A stretch of 64,000 bases of DNA. It comes from Flavobacterium kayseriense. Lineage in GTDB: Bacteria; Bacteroidota; Bacteroidia; Flavobacteriales; Flavobacteriaceae. Below, in pieces: positions 9,800 through 18,561 of the stretch. A model generated the notes under the pieces. That model ran no database searches. It was not told where the DNA came from and worked only from the letters and a program-made list of their open reading frames with translations. The translations under genes were made by a program, and so were the position numbers. The DNA is taken from positions 124,001 through 188,000 of the forward strand of contig NZ_JACRUI010000003.1 of assembly GCF_014305095.1 (NCBI RefSeq). The letters run 5' to 3'. Numbering within the stretch: the first letter of the stretch is position 1; each line of letters starts with the position of its first letter.

Positions 9800-10183
9800 C
9801 TAAACAAACCCTTTTAGATAAATTAAAGCGTCATCTTCTTTCGTGAAAATTTGAGTAGGTACAGAGGGCTTACTAATCTCTACATAAAAAGTACTAATAA
9901 TCAAGGAAAGTTTTTCATTTACAATAAGTGCTACTGCTTGCGTCAAAATAGAGCCCGACTGTGCTAAATGATCTCTTCCAGCTTTCTCAGTAGCAACAAC
10001 ACCCCTAATATCACATAAAATAGGATAAGTACATTCGTTTTGAAAATGAATTCTATCGGTTACAACGCACTGGGCTACCCTTAAATCAATAGTAGTATTA
10101 GGCTTGTATTCAAAAAAGAGAATGCCCCCAGAGATCCAAAACCTGGCAAAATCATTCTCATAAAAATCATGTGCTGCAATCAT
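9800..10183 (-). CDS. DUF7793-like (STAS/SpoIIAA-like) small cytoplasmic protein
   Basis: A 127-residue soluble protein with no signal or TM segment. The pattern FARFWISGGILFFEY...ILCDIRGVVATEKAGRDHLAQ...VALIVNEKLS...KEDDALIYLKGF resembles the STAS/SpoIIAA-like families, particularly what I recall as DUF7793; the assignment is from memory of the pattern. Such proteins often sit beside regulators in Bacteroidota and may modulate them by protein contact. It is 37 bp upstream of the AraC gene on the same strand, so the two are likely co-transcribed. Its promoter must lie in the repeat-bearing region 10184-10405. Confidence 0.55.
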   Translation of the reverse strand: MIAAHDFYENDFARFWISGGILFFEYKPNTTIDLRVAQCVVTDRIHFQNECTYPILCDIRGVVATEKAGRDHLAQSGSILTQAVALIVNEKLSLIISTFYVEISKPSVPTQIFTKEDDALIYLKGFV

Positions 10184-10242
10184 GTTTTACGAATTTAATT
10201 TTTCTAATTTAACAAAAATATAAACATCTATTAATAAGACAC

Positions 10243-10325
10243 TTGCCAATTTGGGATTATTTGTTGCAATTTGGAAGTTTTAGTTGTCAATTCGGGACTT
10301 TGACTTGTTATATCGGGAGTATTGA
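10243..10325. promoter_or_regulatory. Four tandem about 21-bp repeats in a divergent intergenic region (likely operator array)
   Basis: Units start at 10243, 10264, 10284 and 10305, spacings of 21, 20 and 21 bp, close to two helical turns. The consensus is near TTGTCAATTCGGGA followed by a T-rich tail: unit 1 reads TTGCCAATTTGGGATTAT, unit 3 TTGTCAATTCGGGACTTT, unit 4 TTGTTATATCGGGAGTAT, while unit 2 is more degenerate with TTGCAATTTGGAAG. The array is 60 bp upstream of the DUF7793-like gene and 80 bp upstream of the PLP/GNAT gene on the other strand. Direct repeats of this spacing are typical of AraC-type activator sites, and an AraC gene lies one gene away. The rest of 10184-10405 is AT-rich and unremarkable. 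Confidence 0.65.
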
Positions 10326-10405
10326 GGTATTGGATGAAATAACTTTCAATTTTTATGATGAATTTTAGATATCTAAATTTTTAAAACAACTTAAACAATT
10401 TAAAA

Positions 10406-12835
10406 ATGGCAAAAATTAAGCACAATAATTTCATAGACACAGTTGATGAGGTTTTATCAGGAGCAAAAAAAGAAGGATTACTACATCTATATGCAGAAGA
10501 CAAAAAATTGACAGGTAGGACAATCCAAGTTAAGGGAAAGGAAATGTTTCATTTTGGTACAACAGGTTACTTGGGACTCGAACAAGACATTCGGTTGAAA
10601 GAGGCTGCAATAGCAGCCATAAACAATTATGGTACACAATTCCCACTTTCAAAGTCATATATTTCGCATCCGCTTTACAGTGAACTAGAGCAAAAAATTG
10701 AATTAATGTATGGTATACCACCCATTATAACAAAGAACAGTACATTAGGACATTTAGCTGTTATCCCGACATTGATAAGAGATGAAGATGCCGTAATAAT
10801 GGATCATCAAGTACATTGGAGTGTACAAAATGCGTGTCAGCTTTTAAAGCTACGGGGAATTCCAGTGGAGATGATCAGACATAGTAATTTGGAAATGTTA
10901 GAAGATAAAATCAAACAATTAACTACCAAATGCAATAAAATCTGGTATATGGCTGATGGTGTATATTCCATGTTTGGTGATTATGCACCTATCCCAGAAT
11001 TATTGGCTTTGACTCAAAAATATTCTCAGCTTAATCTCTATTTTGACGATGTTCATGGTATGAGTTGGCGAGGTAAAAATGGAACTGGTTTTATTTTTGA
11101 TATGATAGAAGAACTTCCAGAAAATTGTATTGTGGTGAGTACATTAAGCAAAACCTTTGGAGCCAGTGGTGCGACGGTATTTTGCAGGAATCAGAAACTA
11201 AGAGATAAAATCAAAAATTTCGGCGGTCCATTAACTTTTTCCGCTCAGTTAGAACCTGCATCTGTAGCAGCAGCAATCGCTTCGGCAGACATTCATTTAT
11301 CTCCTGAAATAGAATTGAAACAAAAAGTGCTAGCGGATAAAATCGATTATTTTAACCAGTTATTATCAAACGGAAACCTCCCCATAATTTCAAAAAATGA
11401 TTCGCCAGTGTTCTTTTTGGGTATGGGTACGCCTGCAACAGCTTATAAGTTTGTGCATCGCCTATTTGAAGAAGGATTTTTTCTGAACTTGGGAATTTAT
11501 CCAGCAGTTCCAATAAAGAATACAGGAATCAGAATAACATTATCGAGCCACAATAAGCTAGAAGATATTACAGCCTTAGCTGATGCAATGGAATACCATT
11601 TTCCCAAAGCTTTGGAAGAAACAAATAGTAGTGAAATCAAAATCAGACGGGCTTTTGGAATGGACAATAAAAAAGCAGAAAATATTTCACAATCAAAAGA
11701 GCAGGAGCTTTTTATCGAAGAAAAAAATACCATTCAAGATATTGAAAAATCAGCATGGAATCAATACATGGGAAAACAAAATATTTTCGATTGGGATGGA
11801 ATTGTTTATTTAGAAAAAACATTTAGTCAGCATCCAGACCCGACTAACCAATGGGATTTTTACTATTATATCATTAAAGACAACAAAGGTATCATAGTAT
11901 TAATGACCTTTGTTACCTACGGTCTTTGGAAAGACGACATGCTGGCTACTGAGTCGGTTTCTATCCATTTGGAAGAAATAAGAAAGACTAATCCTTTATA
12001 CCTCACCTCAAGAGTATTGGGTATGGGCTCTCTATTTACCGAAGGAGAACACTGCTTTATCAATCAGGAACATCCTTTGGCAGAAAAAGCATTGAAACTA
12101 TTATTGGATAAGCTAGAAGAAAAATTCAATGACTTAAATGCAGACATGTTAGTTTTAAGAGATTTCGAAAAAGACAACAGCTACAACAAAATAATAGTAG
12201 ATCAAGGTTATTTCAAAATAGACATGCCGGAATCCTGTGTAATTGAAAATCAAGTTTGGCATTCACACGAAGAGTTTACAAAAACATTATCGTTGCGTTC
12301 CCGTAAACATTTCAATAAAGAGATAGAACCTTATGAGAAGTACTATGATGTTGTAATAAAAGATAAATTGAGCAAATCAGAAATAGGAAGAGCATATCAA
12401 CTCTACAACAATGTAAAAGACAATAATTACGCTATCAATACATTCCGATACACCCAAGAAATTTTCGAAAACATGAATGAAAGTCCCAACTGGGAATTTA
12501 TAGTATTAGCCCTGAAAGTAGAGCCTGAAAATCCATTTGTAGGAGTTATGTTTTGCTACAAAAATGACAATCATACCTATGTACCGGAATTAATAGGTAT
12601 GGATTATAAATGGGCGAAAGAATACCAACTGTACAGGCAATTGTTATTTCAAACCATAAAAAGAGCTAATGAGTTGCAACTTCAAAAGATAGATTTTGGA
12701 GTGTCAGCCTCATTTGAAAAAAGAAAATTAGGAGCTAGGATAATTCCAAAAGTAGCCTATGTTCAGGCAAGAGACAATTACGCAATGGAACTTATGAATA
12801 CTTTGCAAAATGATTACAAATCAATTGCAAAATGA
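10406..12835 (+). CDS. Bifunctional alpha-oxoamine synthase-like PLP enzyme / GNAT-type acyltransferase
   Basis: An 809-residue two-domain protein. Residues 1 to about 400 match the alpha-oxoamine synthase group (KBL, BioF, SPT, CqsA): TTGYLGL, MDHQVHWS, the PLP-contact DDVHGMSW, and STLSKTFGASGA with Lys249 as Schiff-base lysine. This group condenses an amino acid with an acyl-CoA. After a charged linker (about 410-440), the C-terminal half is GNAT-like (LTSRVLGMGSLFTEGEH; RSRKHFNKEIE; ELIGMDYKWAKEYQLYRQLLFQT; KIDFGVSASFEKRKLGA). One chain could therefore make an aminoketone and acylate it, yielding a lipid or signal; the substrates are unknown. rteC follows after 31 bp, suggesting co-transcription and a link to the ICE rather than the chromosome. 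Confidence 0.8.
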   Translation: MAKIKHNNFIDTVDEVLSGAKKEGLLHLYAEDKKLTGRTIQVKGKEMFHFGTTGYLGLEQDIRLKEAAIAAINNYGTQFPLSKSYISHPLYSELEQKIELMYGIPPIITKNSTLGHLAVIPTLIRDEDAVIMDHQVHWSVQNACQLLKLRGIPVEMIRHSNLEMLEDKIKQLTTKCNKIWYMADGVYSMFGDYAPIPELLALTQKYSQLNLYFDDVHGMSWRGKNGTGFIFDMIEELPENCIVVSTLSKTFGASGATVFCRNQKLRDKIKNFGGPLTFSAQLEPASVAAAIASADIHLSPEIELKQKVLADKIDYFNQLLSNGNLPIISKNDSPVFFLGMGTPATAYKFVHRLFEEGFFLNLGIYPAVPIKNTGIRITLSSHNKLEDITALADAMEYHFPKALEETNSSEIKIRRAFGMDNKKAENISQSKEQELFIEEKNTIQDIEKSAWNQYMGKQNIFDWDGIVYLEKTFSQHPDPTNQWDFYYYIIKDNKGIIVLMTFVTYGLWKDDMLATESVSIHLEEIRKTNPLYLTSRVLGMGSLFTEGEHCFINQEHPLAEKALKLLLDKLEEKFNDLNADMLVLRDFEKDNSYNKIIVDQGYFKIDMPESCVIENQVWHSHEEFTKTLSLRSRKHFNKEIEPYEKYYDVVIKDKLSKSEIGRAYQLYNNVKDNNYAINTFRYTQEIFENMNESPNWEFIVLALKVEPENPFVGVMFCYKNDNHTYVPELIGMDYKWAKEYQLYRQLLFQTIKRANELQLQKIDFGVSASFEKRKLGARIIPKVAYVQARDNYAMELMNTLQNDYKSIAK

Positions 12836-12866
12836 CGAAAGATATTGACAACTAATATTTAAAAAG

Positions 12867-13700
12867 ATGTTTGAAAAAGCGATTGAATCATTTAATGCTG
12901 TCTGCAATGAAATTTTAGAGGCAAACGATACAATGCAAAATAAGGCTTGCAATGGAATTGTATTGTGTAATAAAACATTAACGAACTTAAAAGAGATAGT
13001 TGATAAAAATGATTTCAACACCGTTCCGGAGGAGATCGATTTTTTCAAAAATATCAAACCCGTTCCTATGAGTTTATTGATCTATTTTACAGAAGTGCGT
13101 TCCTGCGAGCTAAGAATGCCAAAAGCGGGAAACACTTATAAAGTCGAATTCCTCCAAAAAGAATTGCGGAAAATTAATAAGTTCTTTTACAGAAATGCCG
13201 ATTTTGTGCATTATATGGAACAAGGATACAGTTATCTGGATCATCAATTCTTTACTCGAAACCATCGCGATAATTTTCCCTTTACACCTATGACTGATTA
13301 TTACCAATTTCCGGAATTTTCAACATCGCAAGACATGCTCTGGGCAAAAGTAAAGGCGATGTATCGATTTATTCATTACATCCGACAAGCACTAAAAAGA
13401 CTAAAAGTGGATGATTCTGATATTTTTGAAGAAAAAAAGCATAAAGTATTGGTATGGACAGGGCCAAAAACAGCTTTGACAGAATTAATCTACGCCTTGT
13501 TTTCTAATGGAACAATCAATCATGGTGCGGCAGATATTAATACGATAACGACATCCTTTGAAGATTTTTTCAACATCAAACTAGATAACATCTATAAAAC
13601 CTATACTGAAATTAAAGCACGTAAAAGCAGTAAGACAAAATTTCTGGAGGAATTAACGCTAAACCTACAGCAAAAAATGTACAGAGAAGACCAAGAATAA
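12867..13700 (+). CDS. rteC: RteC family regulator of ICE excision
   Basis: A 277-residue protein that matches RteC in length and in features such as FFKNIKPVPMSLLIYFTEVRSCELRMPK, FFYRNADFVHYMEQG, YLDHQFFTR and the C-terminal KHKVLVWTGPKTALTELIYALFSNGTINHG. In CTnDOT, RteC is a winged-helix activator that binds an inverted repeat upstream of the excision operon and so triggers excision. Here rteC sits between the PLP/GNAT gene and a region with two 71-nt repeats followed by an HTH gene, an arrangement consistent with local control of excision. No rteA/rteB two-component pair is present in the window. A terminator follows 22 bp after the stop. Confidence 0.9.
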   Translation: MFEKAIESFNAVCNEILEANDTMQNKACNGIVLCNKTLTNLKEIVDKNDFNTVPEEIDFFKNIKPVPMSLLIYFTEVRSCELRMPKAGNTYKVEFLQKELRKINKFFYRNADFVHYMEQGYSYLDHQFFTRNHRDNFPFTPMTDYYQFPEFSTSQDMLWAKVKAMYRFIHYIRQALKRLKVDDSDIFEEKKHKVLVWTGPKTALTELIYALFSNGTINHGAADINTITTSFEDFFNIKLDNIYKTYTEIKARKSSKTKFLEELTLNLQQKMYREDQE

Positions 13701-13721
13701 AGCCTTAACCACTATGCCCAC

Positions 13722-13762
13722 AAGCAGTAAATCCTGATTTAAAAGGATATACTGCTTTTTTT
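13722..13762 (+). terminator. Rho-independent terminator after rteC
   Basis: The stem AAGCAGTA (13722-13729) pairs with TACTGCTT (13749-13756), with an inner ATCC/GGAT pair (13731-13734 with 13744-13747), and runs into a T-tract. It is well placed to end the PLP/GNAT-rteC transcript. Confidence 0.8.
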
Positions 13763-13818
13763 TATGCCAGAATCAATCAAAGAACAATACCAGAAAAATT
13801 AAGGTTTTTATTTTTTTC

Positions 13819-13889
13819 GTACTACGAAAGCCATGGGGATAAAATCCAATAAAAGCTGCTGAATTTTATAAAAACATACTAAACAGTAC
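13819..13889 (+). repeat. 71-nt direct repeat, copy A
   Basis: By hand count, 62 of 71 positions are identical to copy B at 14059-14129. Both copies start GTACTACGAAAGCCAT, contain GGGATAAAATC, and end AAACAGTAC, so each is bounded by GTACT...AGTAC. Copy A lies between the rteC terminator and the HTH gene. The DNA from 13701 to 14181 has no gene that I can support. The repeat is a candidate RteC site or a leftover of a duplicated excisionase promoter region. Confidence 0.8.
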
Positions 13890-14058
13890 TAATCTAAAAC
13901 AGAAATCATGGTTGCACTCATTTTTTATGACAAGATCACTCAAATAATTGGAGCCTAAAAAGAGAATATTTTAAATCGAATAAGAAATCATCATTTTATG
14001 GAGAATTATTTTCCAGTAAAACCAAGGCTTTAAGAATTTTAAATGTTAAAGTTTTTCA

Positions 14059-14129
14059 GTACTACGAAAGCCATTGGGATAAAATCTAACAAAAGCAACT
14101 GAATTTTGTAAAAGCATTTTAAACAGTAC
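14059..14129 (+). repeat. 71-nt direct repeat, copy B, upstream of the HTH gene
   Basis: This second copy starts exactly 240 bp after copy A and ends 52 bp before the HTH gene start at 14182. This puts it in the promoter region of that gene. The nine mismatches to copy A are spread out, which points to an old duplication under some constraint rather than a recent event. Related elements often carry two HTH genes in tandem here, so copy A may mark the promoter of a lost first HTH gene. Confidence 0.8.
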
Positions 14130-14181
14130 CTCTATCTGGAAGAATTGCTACATACTGCGTATTGAACCTAAATTTTTGATT

Positions 14182-14490
14182 ATGAATATCGACAGAATAG
14201 AATTTATGGCTTGGATGGAGCGAATAATGGAGCGATTTGACATCCTTATGGAATTGGCAAGTGGGACTAAAAATCAACATGCGATTATTGATGGAGAAGA
14301 GCTGTTGGACAATCAGGATATTTTACAAATACTGAAGATAAGCCCACGATCCTTGCAGCGTTACCGCTCTTCCGGTAAGTTACCCTATTATACTATTAGT
14401 GGAAAAATTTATTATAAGCTCTCAGATGTGCACCAGTTCATCAGAGAAAGCTTTACCGCTCCCATGTCCAAAGTAAAAGTCAACGGCTGA
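14182..14490 (+). CDS. Helix-turn-helix (MerR/excisionase-like) DNA-binding protein
   Basis: The frame opens at TTG 14176, but the ATG at 14182 gives the usual start of this ICE family (MNIDRIEFMAWMERIMERFD), for 102 residues. Residues about 43-87 are a MerR/Xis-type HTH: LLDNQDILQILKISPRSLQRYRSSGKLPYY followed by the wing GKIYYKLSDVHQFI. Such small proteins next to rteC in Bacteroidota ICEs act as excision factors or regulators. The 71-nt repeat copy B lies directly upstream. The DUF4099/DUF3945 gene follows after 83 bp. Confidence 0.85.
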   Translation: MNIDRIEFMAWMERIMERFDILMELASGTKNQHAIIDGEELLDNQDILQILKISPRSLQRYRSSGKLPYYTISGKIYYKLSDVHQFIRESFTAPMSKVKVNG

Positions 14491-14573
14491 CAAATGATGT
14501 CAATTAAAGCCAATCAAAGAGAAACAGTGGCAGCTTCTTTACTTTCAATATTGAAATAGAAAATATTCAGATT

Positions 14574-16028
14574 ATGAGCAAACAAACGTTAGATATACAT
14601 GAGTCTCCTGAACAATTATCAGAGATATTATTGTTACTGGACAAAGAGAAAAATAAAATTCAGGCTGTAAAGGGCATTGATAATAATGGCAAACTCGAAA
14701 CCGTAGATACTAATAAAAAAAATCAGAATCAGTTTATGCGTGTGGATAAGCAGGGTGATTTCTTTTCCAATTTCTTTTCCAACTTCGTCAGCCAGTTAAA
14801 GAACCCAACTAATTTTTCCTTTTTCAAAGTTCCTGAACCTGTCGCTATTGATATGACAAATGAAATGCAAAAACAGATGGATAGACCAACTCCCGAAGGG
14901 GAACAGCTGATGAAGCAGCACGAAGTGAAAGCAGAACCCGATAAAAGCAATAATAAACAAGAAAATAAAAATAGTATGACAACAACACAGACAACATCAG
15001 AAACAAGCGAATACCGCTACAAACCAGAACAGATCGATTGGCAAACAATGAACAATCTTGGGCTGAACAAAGAAAAACTTGAAAAGATGAACCTCCTTGA
15101 CCCATTATTGAGAGGGTTTAAAACAAATGAGCTTGTGCCTGTAAGCCTTAATCTAGGCACTGCCGTTACCCGAATGGATGCAAGGCTGTCTCTGCAACAA
15201 AATGATGAAGGAGTGGTTGTGGTTGCCATTCACGGTATCCGTAAAGAACCTATCCTGAATTTTGCTTTTTTCGGTCATGAGTTCTCTAAAGAAGATAAAG
15301 AAAATCTACTTAAAACAGGCAATATGGGGCGTGTGGTCAATCTGACCAATCCTAAAACGAATGAGACCATACCCTCTATTGTCAGCGTGGATAGGCTGAC
15401 TAATGAGCTTGTTGCTCTGCGAACAGACAAAATCAAAATCCCTGATGAGATCAAAGGCGTGAAACTTGATGATGTACAAAAGCAAACCTTAATGGAGGGT
15501 AAGCCGCTTCATATAGAGGGTATGACTTCCAAAAAAGGGACTTCGTTTGATGCAGAAGTACAATTCAATGCCGACAAACGTTTTGTAGAGTTCTTGTTTG
15601 ACAGAAATAATACCAATAAGCAATTGCAAAACAATGAGCAAAGCCAGTCGAAGGAAACTCCGAAAACTTTTAGAGGAAAAGAACTGGATAATGAGCAATA
15701 TCAAAAGTTCAAAGACGGTCAGACTGTCTATGTGAGTGGATTGGTGGATAAGAAAGGTAAAGAATACAAAGGTTACATCACTTTCAACAAAGAGACAAAC
15801 AAAACAGATTTTTCTTTTCAAAACCCGAACAAAATCAAAGAAGAGGCAAAACCTACTGAAGCTCATAAAACACAAACGGCAGTCAATTCTGAAGGCAAAA
15901 CCAATGATGCTACCAAGAATATCAAAGAGCCTTTAAAATCAGGACAAAAAAGTCCCGATAGCAAGGAACAGATGGAGGAACAGGAAGCAGACAAAGCGCC
16001 GGCCAAATCTAAAGGACGTAAAATGTAA
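14574..16028 (+). CDS. DUF4099/DUF3945 domain protein of Bacteroidota ICEs
   Basis: A 484-residue, highly charged, low-Cys cytoplasmic protein. An N-terminal ICE-specific stretch with FFSNFFSNFVSQL is followed by a Q/E/K-rich linker (about 100-150). The DUF4099-like core (about 153-260) contains IDWQTMNNLGLNKEKLEKM, LLRGFKTNELVPV and the DARLSLQQNDEG strand. After it come two DUF3945-like repeats (about 290-345 and 365-420: KLDDVQKQTLMEGKPLHIEG, then ELDNEQYQKFKDGQTVYVSG). The K-rich tail ends KSKGRKM. The function is unknown. The gene regularly precedes topB in these elements, as here (60 bp gap), so a role in DNA processing during transfer or excision is likely. Confidence 0.8.
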   Translation: MSKQTLDIHESPEQLSEILLLLDKEKNKIQAVKGIDNNGKLETVDTNKKNQNQFMRVDKQGDFFSNFFSNFVSQLKNPTNFSFFKVPEPVAIDMTNEMQKQMDRPTPEGEQLMKQHEVKAEPDKSNNKQENKNSMTTTQTTSETSEYRYKPEQIDWQTMNNLGLNKEKLEKMNLLDPLLRGFKTNELVPVSLNLGTAVTRMDARLSLQQNDEGVVVVAIHGIRKEPILNFAFFGHEFSKEDKENLLKTGNMGRVVNLTNPKTNETIPSIVSVDRLTNELVALRTDKIKIPDEIKGVKLDDVQKQTLMEGKPLHIEGMTSKKGTSFDAEVQFNADKRFVEFLFDRNNTNKQLQNNEQSQSKETPKTFRGKELDNEQYQKFKDGQTVYVSGLVDKKGKEYKGYITFNKETNKTDFSFQNPNKIKEEAKPTEAHKTQTAVNSEGKTNDATKNIKEPLKSGQKSPDSKEQMEEQEADKAPAKSKGRKM

Positions 16029-16088
16029 TGTGTCATGAAATGCCTTTTGCATTCCATGTGACAAATAAAAAACTGTAAAAATAAACAC

Positions 16089-18179
16089 ATGAAAGTAGTG
16101 ATTGCAGAAAAACCAAGCGTAGCCCGTGAAATAGCAGCCCTGTTAGGAGCCACCGAAAAGAAAGATGGCTACCTACTGGGCAACGGCTATTATGTTACGT
16201 GGGCTTTTGGACATTTGGTAGGATTGGGTATGCCGGAAGATTACGGCATTTCCGGGTTTCAGAAATCGTCCCTGCCGATACTTCCCGATCCTTTTTTATT
16301 GACCGTCCGAAAAGTCAAAAAAGAGAAAATCTATACAGCAGATGCAGGAGCGTTAAAGCAGTTAAATGTAATTGAACATCTCATTGATCGTAGTGAAAAG
16401 ATAATTGTCGCAACCGATGCCGGGCGTGAGGGTGAACTGATATTCCGCTATATCTATGAATACCTCAAAAGCAACAAACCCTTTGATCGTCTTTGGATTA
16501 ATTCGCTGACCGAAAAGGCAATCAGGCAGGGTTTAGACAACTTAAAACCTGGTAGCGATTTTGACGGATTATATCAGGCAGCGCAGGGCAGGAGCCGAGC
16601 TGATTGGCTTTTGGGCATCAACGCTTCTCAGGCATTAAGTATTGCTGTAGGAAATGGTATCTATTCACTTGGTAGAGTGCAGACACCTACACTTGCTTTA
16701 ATATGCAGACGTTATCTGGAAAATAGAAATTTTTCGGTGCAGCAATACTGGCAAATACAGGTGTCCCATACAAAAGAGTTCATAGATTTTAAAAGCCTTT
16801 CCAAAAACAAATGGCAAGATAAAAAGCTTGTGGAAAATATATTAAAGTCCATCGAAAGAAATGGCAATACAGTTACGGTTACCACTGTAGAAACCAAAAG
16901 CGTGACGGAACAACCGCCTTTGCTGTTTGATCTGACTGGCTTGCAAAAAGAAGCCAATAAAAAGTTGAATCTGACGGCTGAAGAAACCTTGAACATTGCC
17001 CAAAGCCTGTATGAAAAGAAATTTATTACTTACCCACGTACTGGGAGTAAATATATTCCTGAAGATATGTGGGCAGAGATTCCAAATCTGATAAGGGCTT
17101 TACAGGATATGGGAGCCTTCAAGCAAGCAGTAACCAAAGTGAAATGGGGGCATTTCAATAAACGTATCGTAAATGACCTTCGTGTTACCGATCATCATGG
17201 TCTGCTGATTACGGACAAAATCCCATCAGCATTACAGGCCAAGGAAAATGCTGTTTACAATATGATTGCCTTTCGACTACTGGAAGCAATTTCACAAGCC
17301 TGTACAAAAGAGATAACCGATATTACTTTACAGGCGCTGCATTATGATTTTGCCTTAAGAGGCTGCAAGATATTGGAACCAGGTTGGCGTTCCATCAAAG
17401 GCAGTTTTTCCGATAATGATACTGGACCTGTGCAGGAATTACCCGAACTGAAAAAAGGTGATGAACTCAAAATCAAAGATGCTTCGGTTTTGGAAAAAAA
17501 AACCAGACCACCTGTGCTTTATACTGAGGCCGGACTTTTATCAGCTATGGAAACGGCAGGAAAGGAGATTGAAAATGAAGAGGGACGCAAAGCAATGCAA
17601 AACGTAGGTATTGGTACACCAGCCACAAGAGCCTCCATTATTGAAACCCTGTTTAGCCGTAACTATATCCAAAGGGGAAATAAATCCCTGTTACCTACCG
17701 ATAAAGGATTGCAAGTCTATGAACTGGTCAAAGACAAGAAAATTGCCGATGTAGCAATGACCGCAGAGTGGGAGCTAGCTTTGCAGAAAATTGAAAACAA
17801 CGAAAGTAATGCGGAAGTTTTTCAAAAAGAAATGGAAATCTATGCCACGTCTATTACCAATGAATTGCTGCAAACGGCTATTGTACAAGAAAACCTACCT
17901 AGCCTTGTTTGTCCTAAATGCAAAAAGCAGCAACTGATTATTAGAGATAAAATTGTTAAATGTTCTGATGAGGTCTGCAACTGGGTACAGTTCCGAAATG
18001 TATGTGGTGTGCATTTAAGCATAACTGATATAGAAAGTCTTGTCAATACTGGCAAAACTTCTCTTATAAGAGGAATGAAAAGTAAAGCTGGAAAGAAATT
18101 CGAGGCCTATATTGTATTGAATGAGAAAGGGGAAAGCTCCTTTGAATTTGAAAAATCTAATTTATCAGGTAGAAACTAA
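16089..18179 (+). CDS. topB: DNA topoisomerase III (type IA), ICE copy
   Basis: A 696-residue type IA topoisomerase that passes single strands through a transient break. The TOPRIM domain is at the start (VVIAEKPSVAREIA with the catalytic Glu, and ATDAGREGELI with the metal-binding acid). The strand-cleaving Tyr315 is in FITYPRTGS, the domain including GRVQTPTLALI precedes it, and GIGTPATRASIIE follows. The C-terminus has a CPKCKK...CSDEVCNW zinc-binding segment. ICE copies of TopB help resolve or unwind the transferred strand; in CTnDOT the homologous Exc is linked to excision. The 3' end overlaps the start of the broken ORF6N remnant. Confidence 0.95.
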   Translation: MKVVIAEKPSVAREIAALLGATEKKDGYLLGNGYYVTWAFGHLVGLGMPEDYGISGFQKSSLPILPDPFLLTVRKVKKEKIYTADAGALKQLNVIEHLIDRSEKIIVATDAGREGELIFRYIYEYLKSNKPFDRLWINSLTEKAIRQGLDNLKPGSDFDGLYQAAQGRSRADWLLGINASQALSIAVGNGIYSLGRVQTPTLALICRRYLENRNFSVQQYWQIQVSHTKEFIDFKSLSKNKWQDKKLVENILKSIERNGNTVTVTTVETKSVTEQPPLLFDLTGLQKEANKKLNLTAEETLNIAQSLYEKKFITYPRTGSKYIPEDMWAEIPNLIRALQDMGAFKQAVTKVKWGHFNKRIVNDLRVTDHHGLLITDKIPSALQAKENAVYNMIAFRLLEAISQACTKEITDITLQALHYDFALRGCKILEPGWRSIKGSFSDNDTGPVQELPELKKGDELKIKDASVLEKKTRPPVLYTEAGLLSAMETAGKEIENEEGRKAMQNVGIGTPATRASIIETLFSRNYIQRGNKSLLPTDKGLQVYELVKDKKIADVAMTAEWELALQKIENNESNAEVFQKEMEIYATSITNELLQTAIVQENLPSLVCPKCKKQQLIIRDKIVKCSDEVCNWVQFRNVCGVHLSITDIESLVNTGKTSLIRGMKSKAGKKFEAYIVLNEKGESSFEFEKSNLSGRN

Positions 18180-18538
18180 AGTCTTTAATCAGGCTGTAAA
18201 GCGGAATATAGACCGCTTTCCTGAAAACTTCCGTTTCCAGTTGACCCAAGATGAATTTGATACTATAAACTTGAGGTCACAATTTGTGAACTCAAGTTTG
18301 AATTATGCGGGAAGGCGTTATCTGCTTTATGCTTTTACCGAGCAAGGTATCGCTATGCTCTTATCTGTGCTCCGCAGCTATACTGCCGTAAAAGGATGAC
18401 CACGACCGTTTTCTCATAATTGATAATACCGAACTCTATCATATTGGAGTATCATTGAAAGATCTGGGTAAAAAATGGTTTGCCTTTTCACGAATGGATA
18501 TTGAGATTGGCAGAATGCTTCAAATTTTATCCGTTTAG
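18160..18538 (+). pseudogene. ORF6N (KilA-N-like) domain gene remnant, truncated and frameshifted
   Basis: From about 18160 one frame reads YQVETKVFNQAVKRNIDRFPENFRFQLTQDEF and then YAFTEQGIAMLLSVLRS, the ORF6N DNA-binding domain of phage-type antirepressors. It has no proper start and stops at 18399. The plus-1 frame then continues with DHDRFLIIDNTELYHIGVSL and KDLGKKWFAFSRM, ending at the TAG at 18536-18538, the C-terminus seen in longer ORF6N proteins. The N-terminus and the middle are missing. The remnant directly abuts the 3' end of topB, as if a deletion or insertion joined them. The short ORF seen at 18121-18399 is part of this relic, not a separate gene. Confidence 0.75.
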
Positions 18539-18561
18539 CAAAATTATAAACAAAATATAGT

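Noticed and set aside
18121..18399. A separate 92-residue gene after topB
   Set aside because: Its first codons are topB in another frame; the rest is the front part of the broken ORF6N gene, which continues in another frame to 18538.
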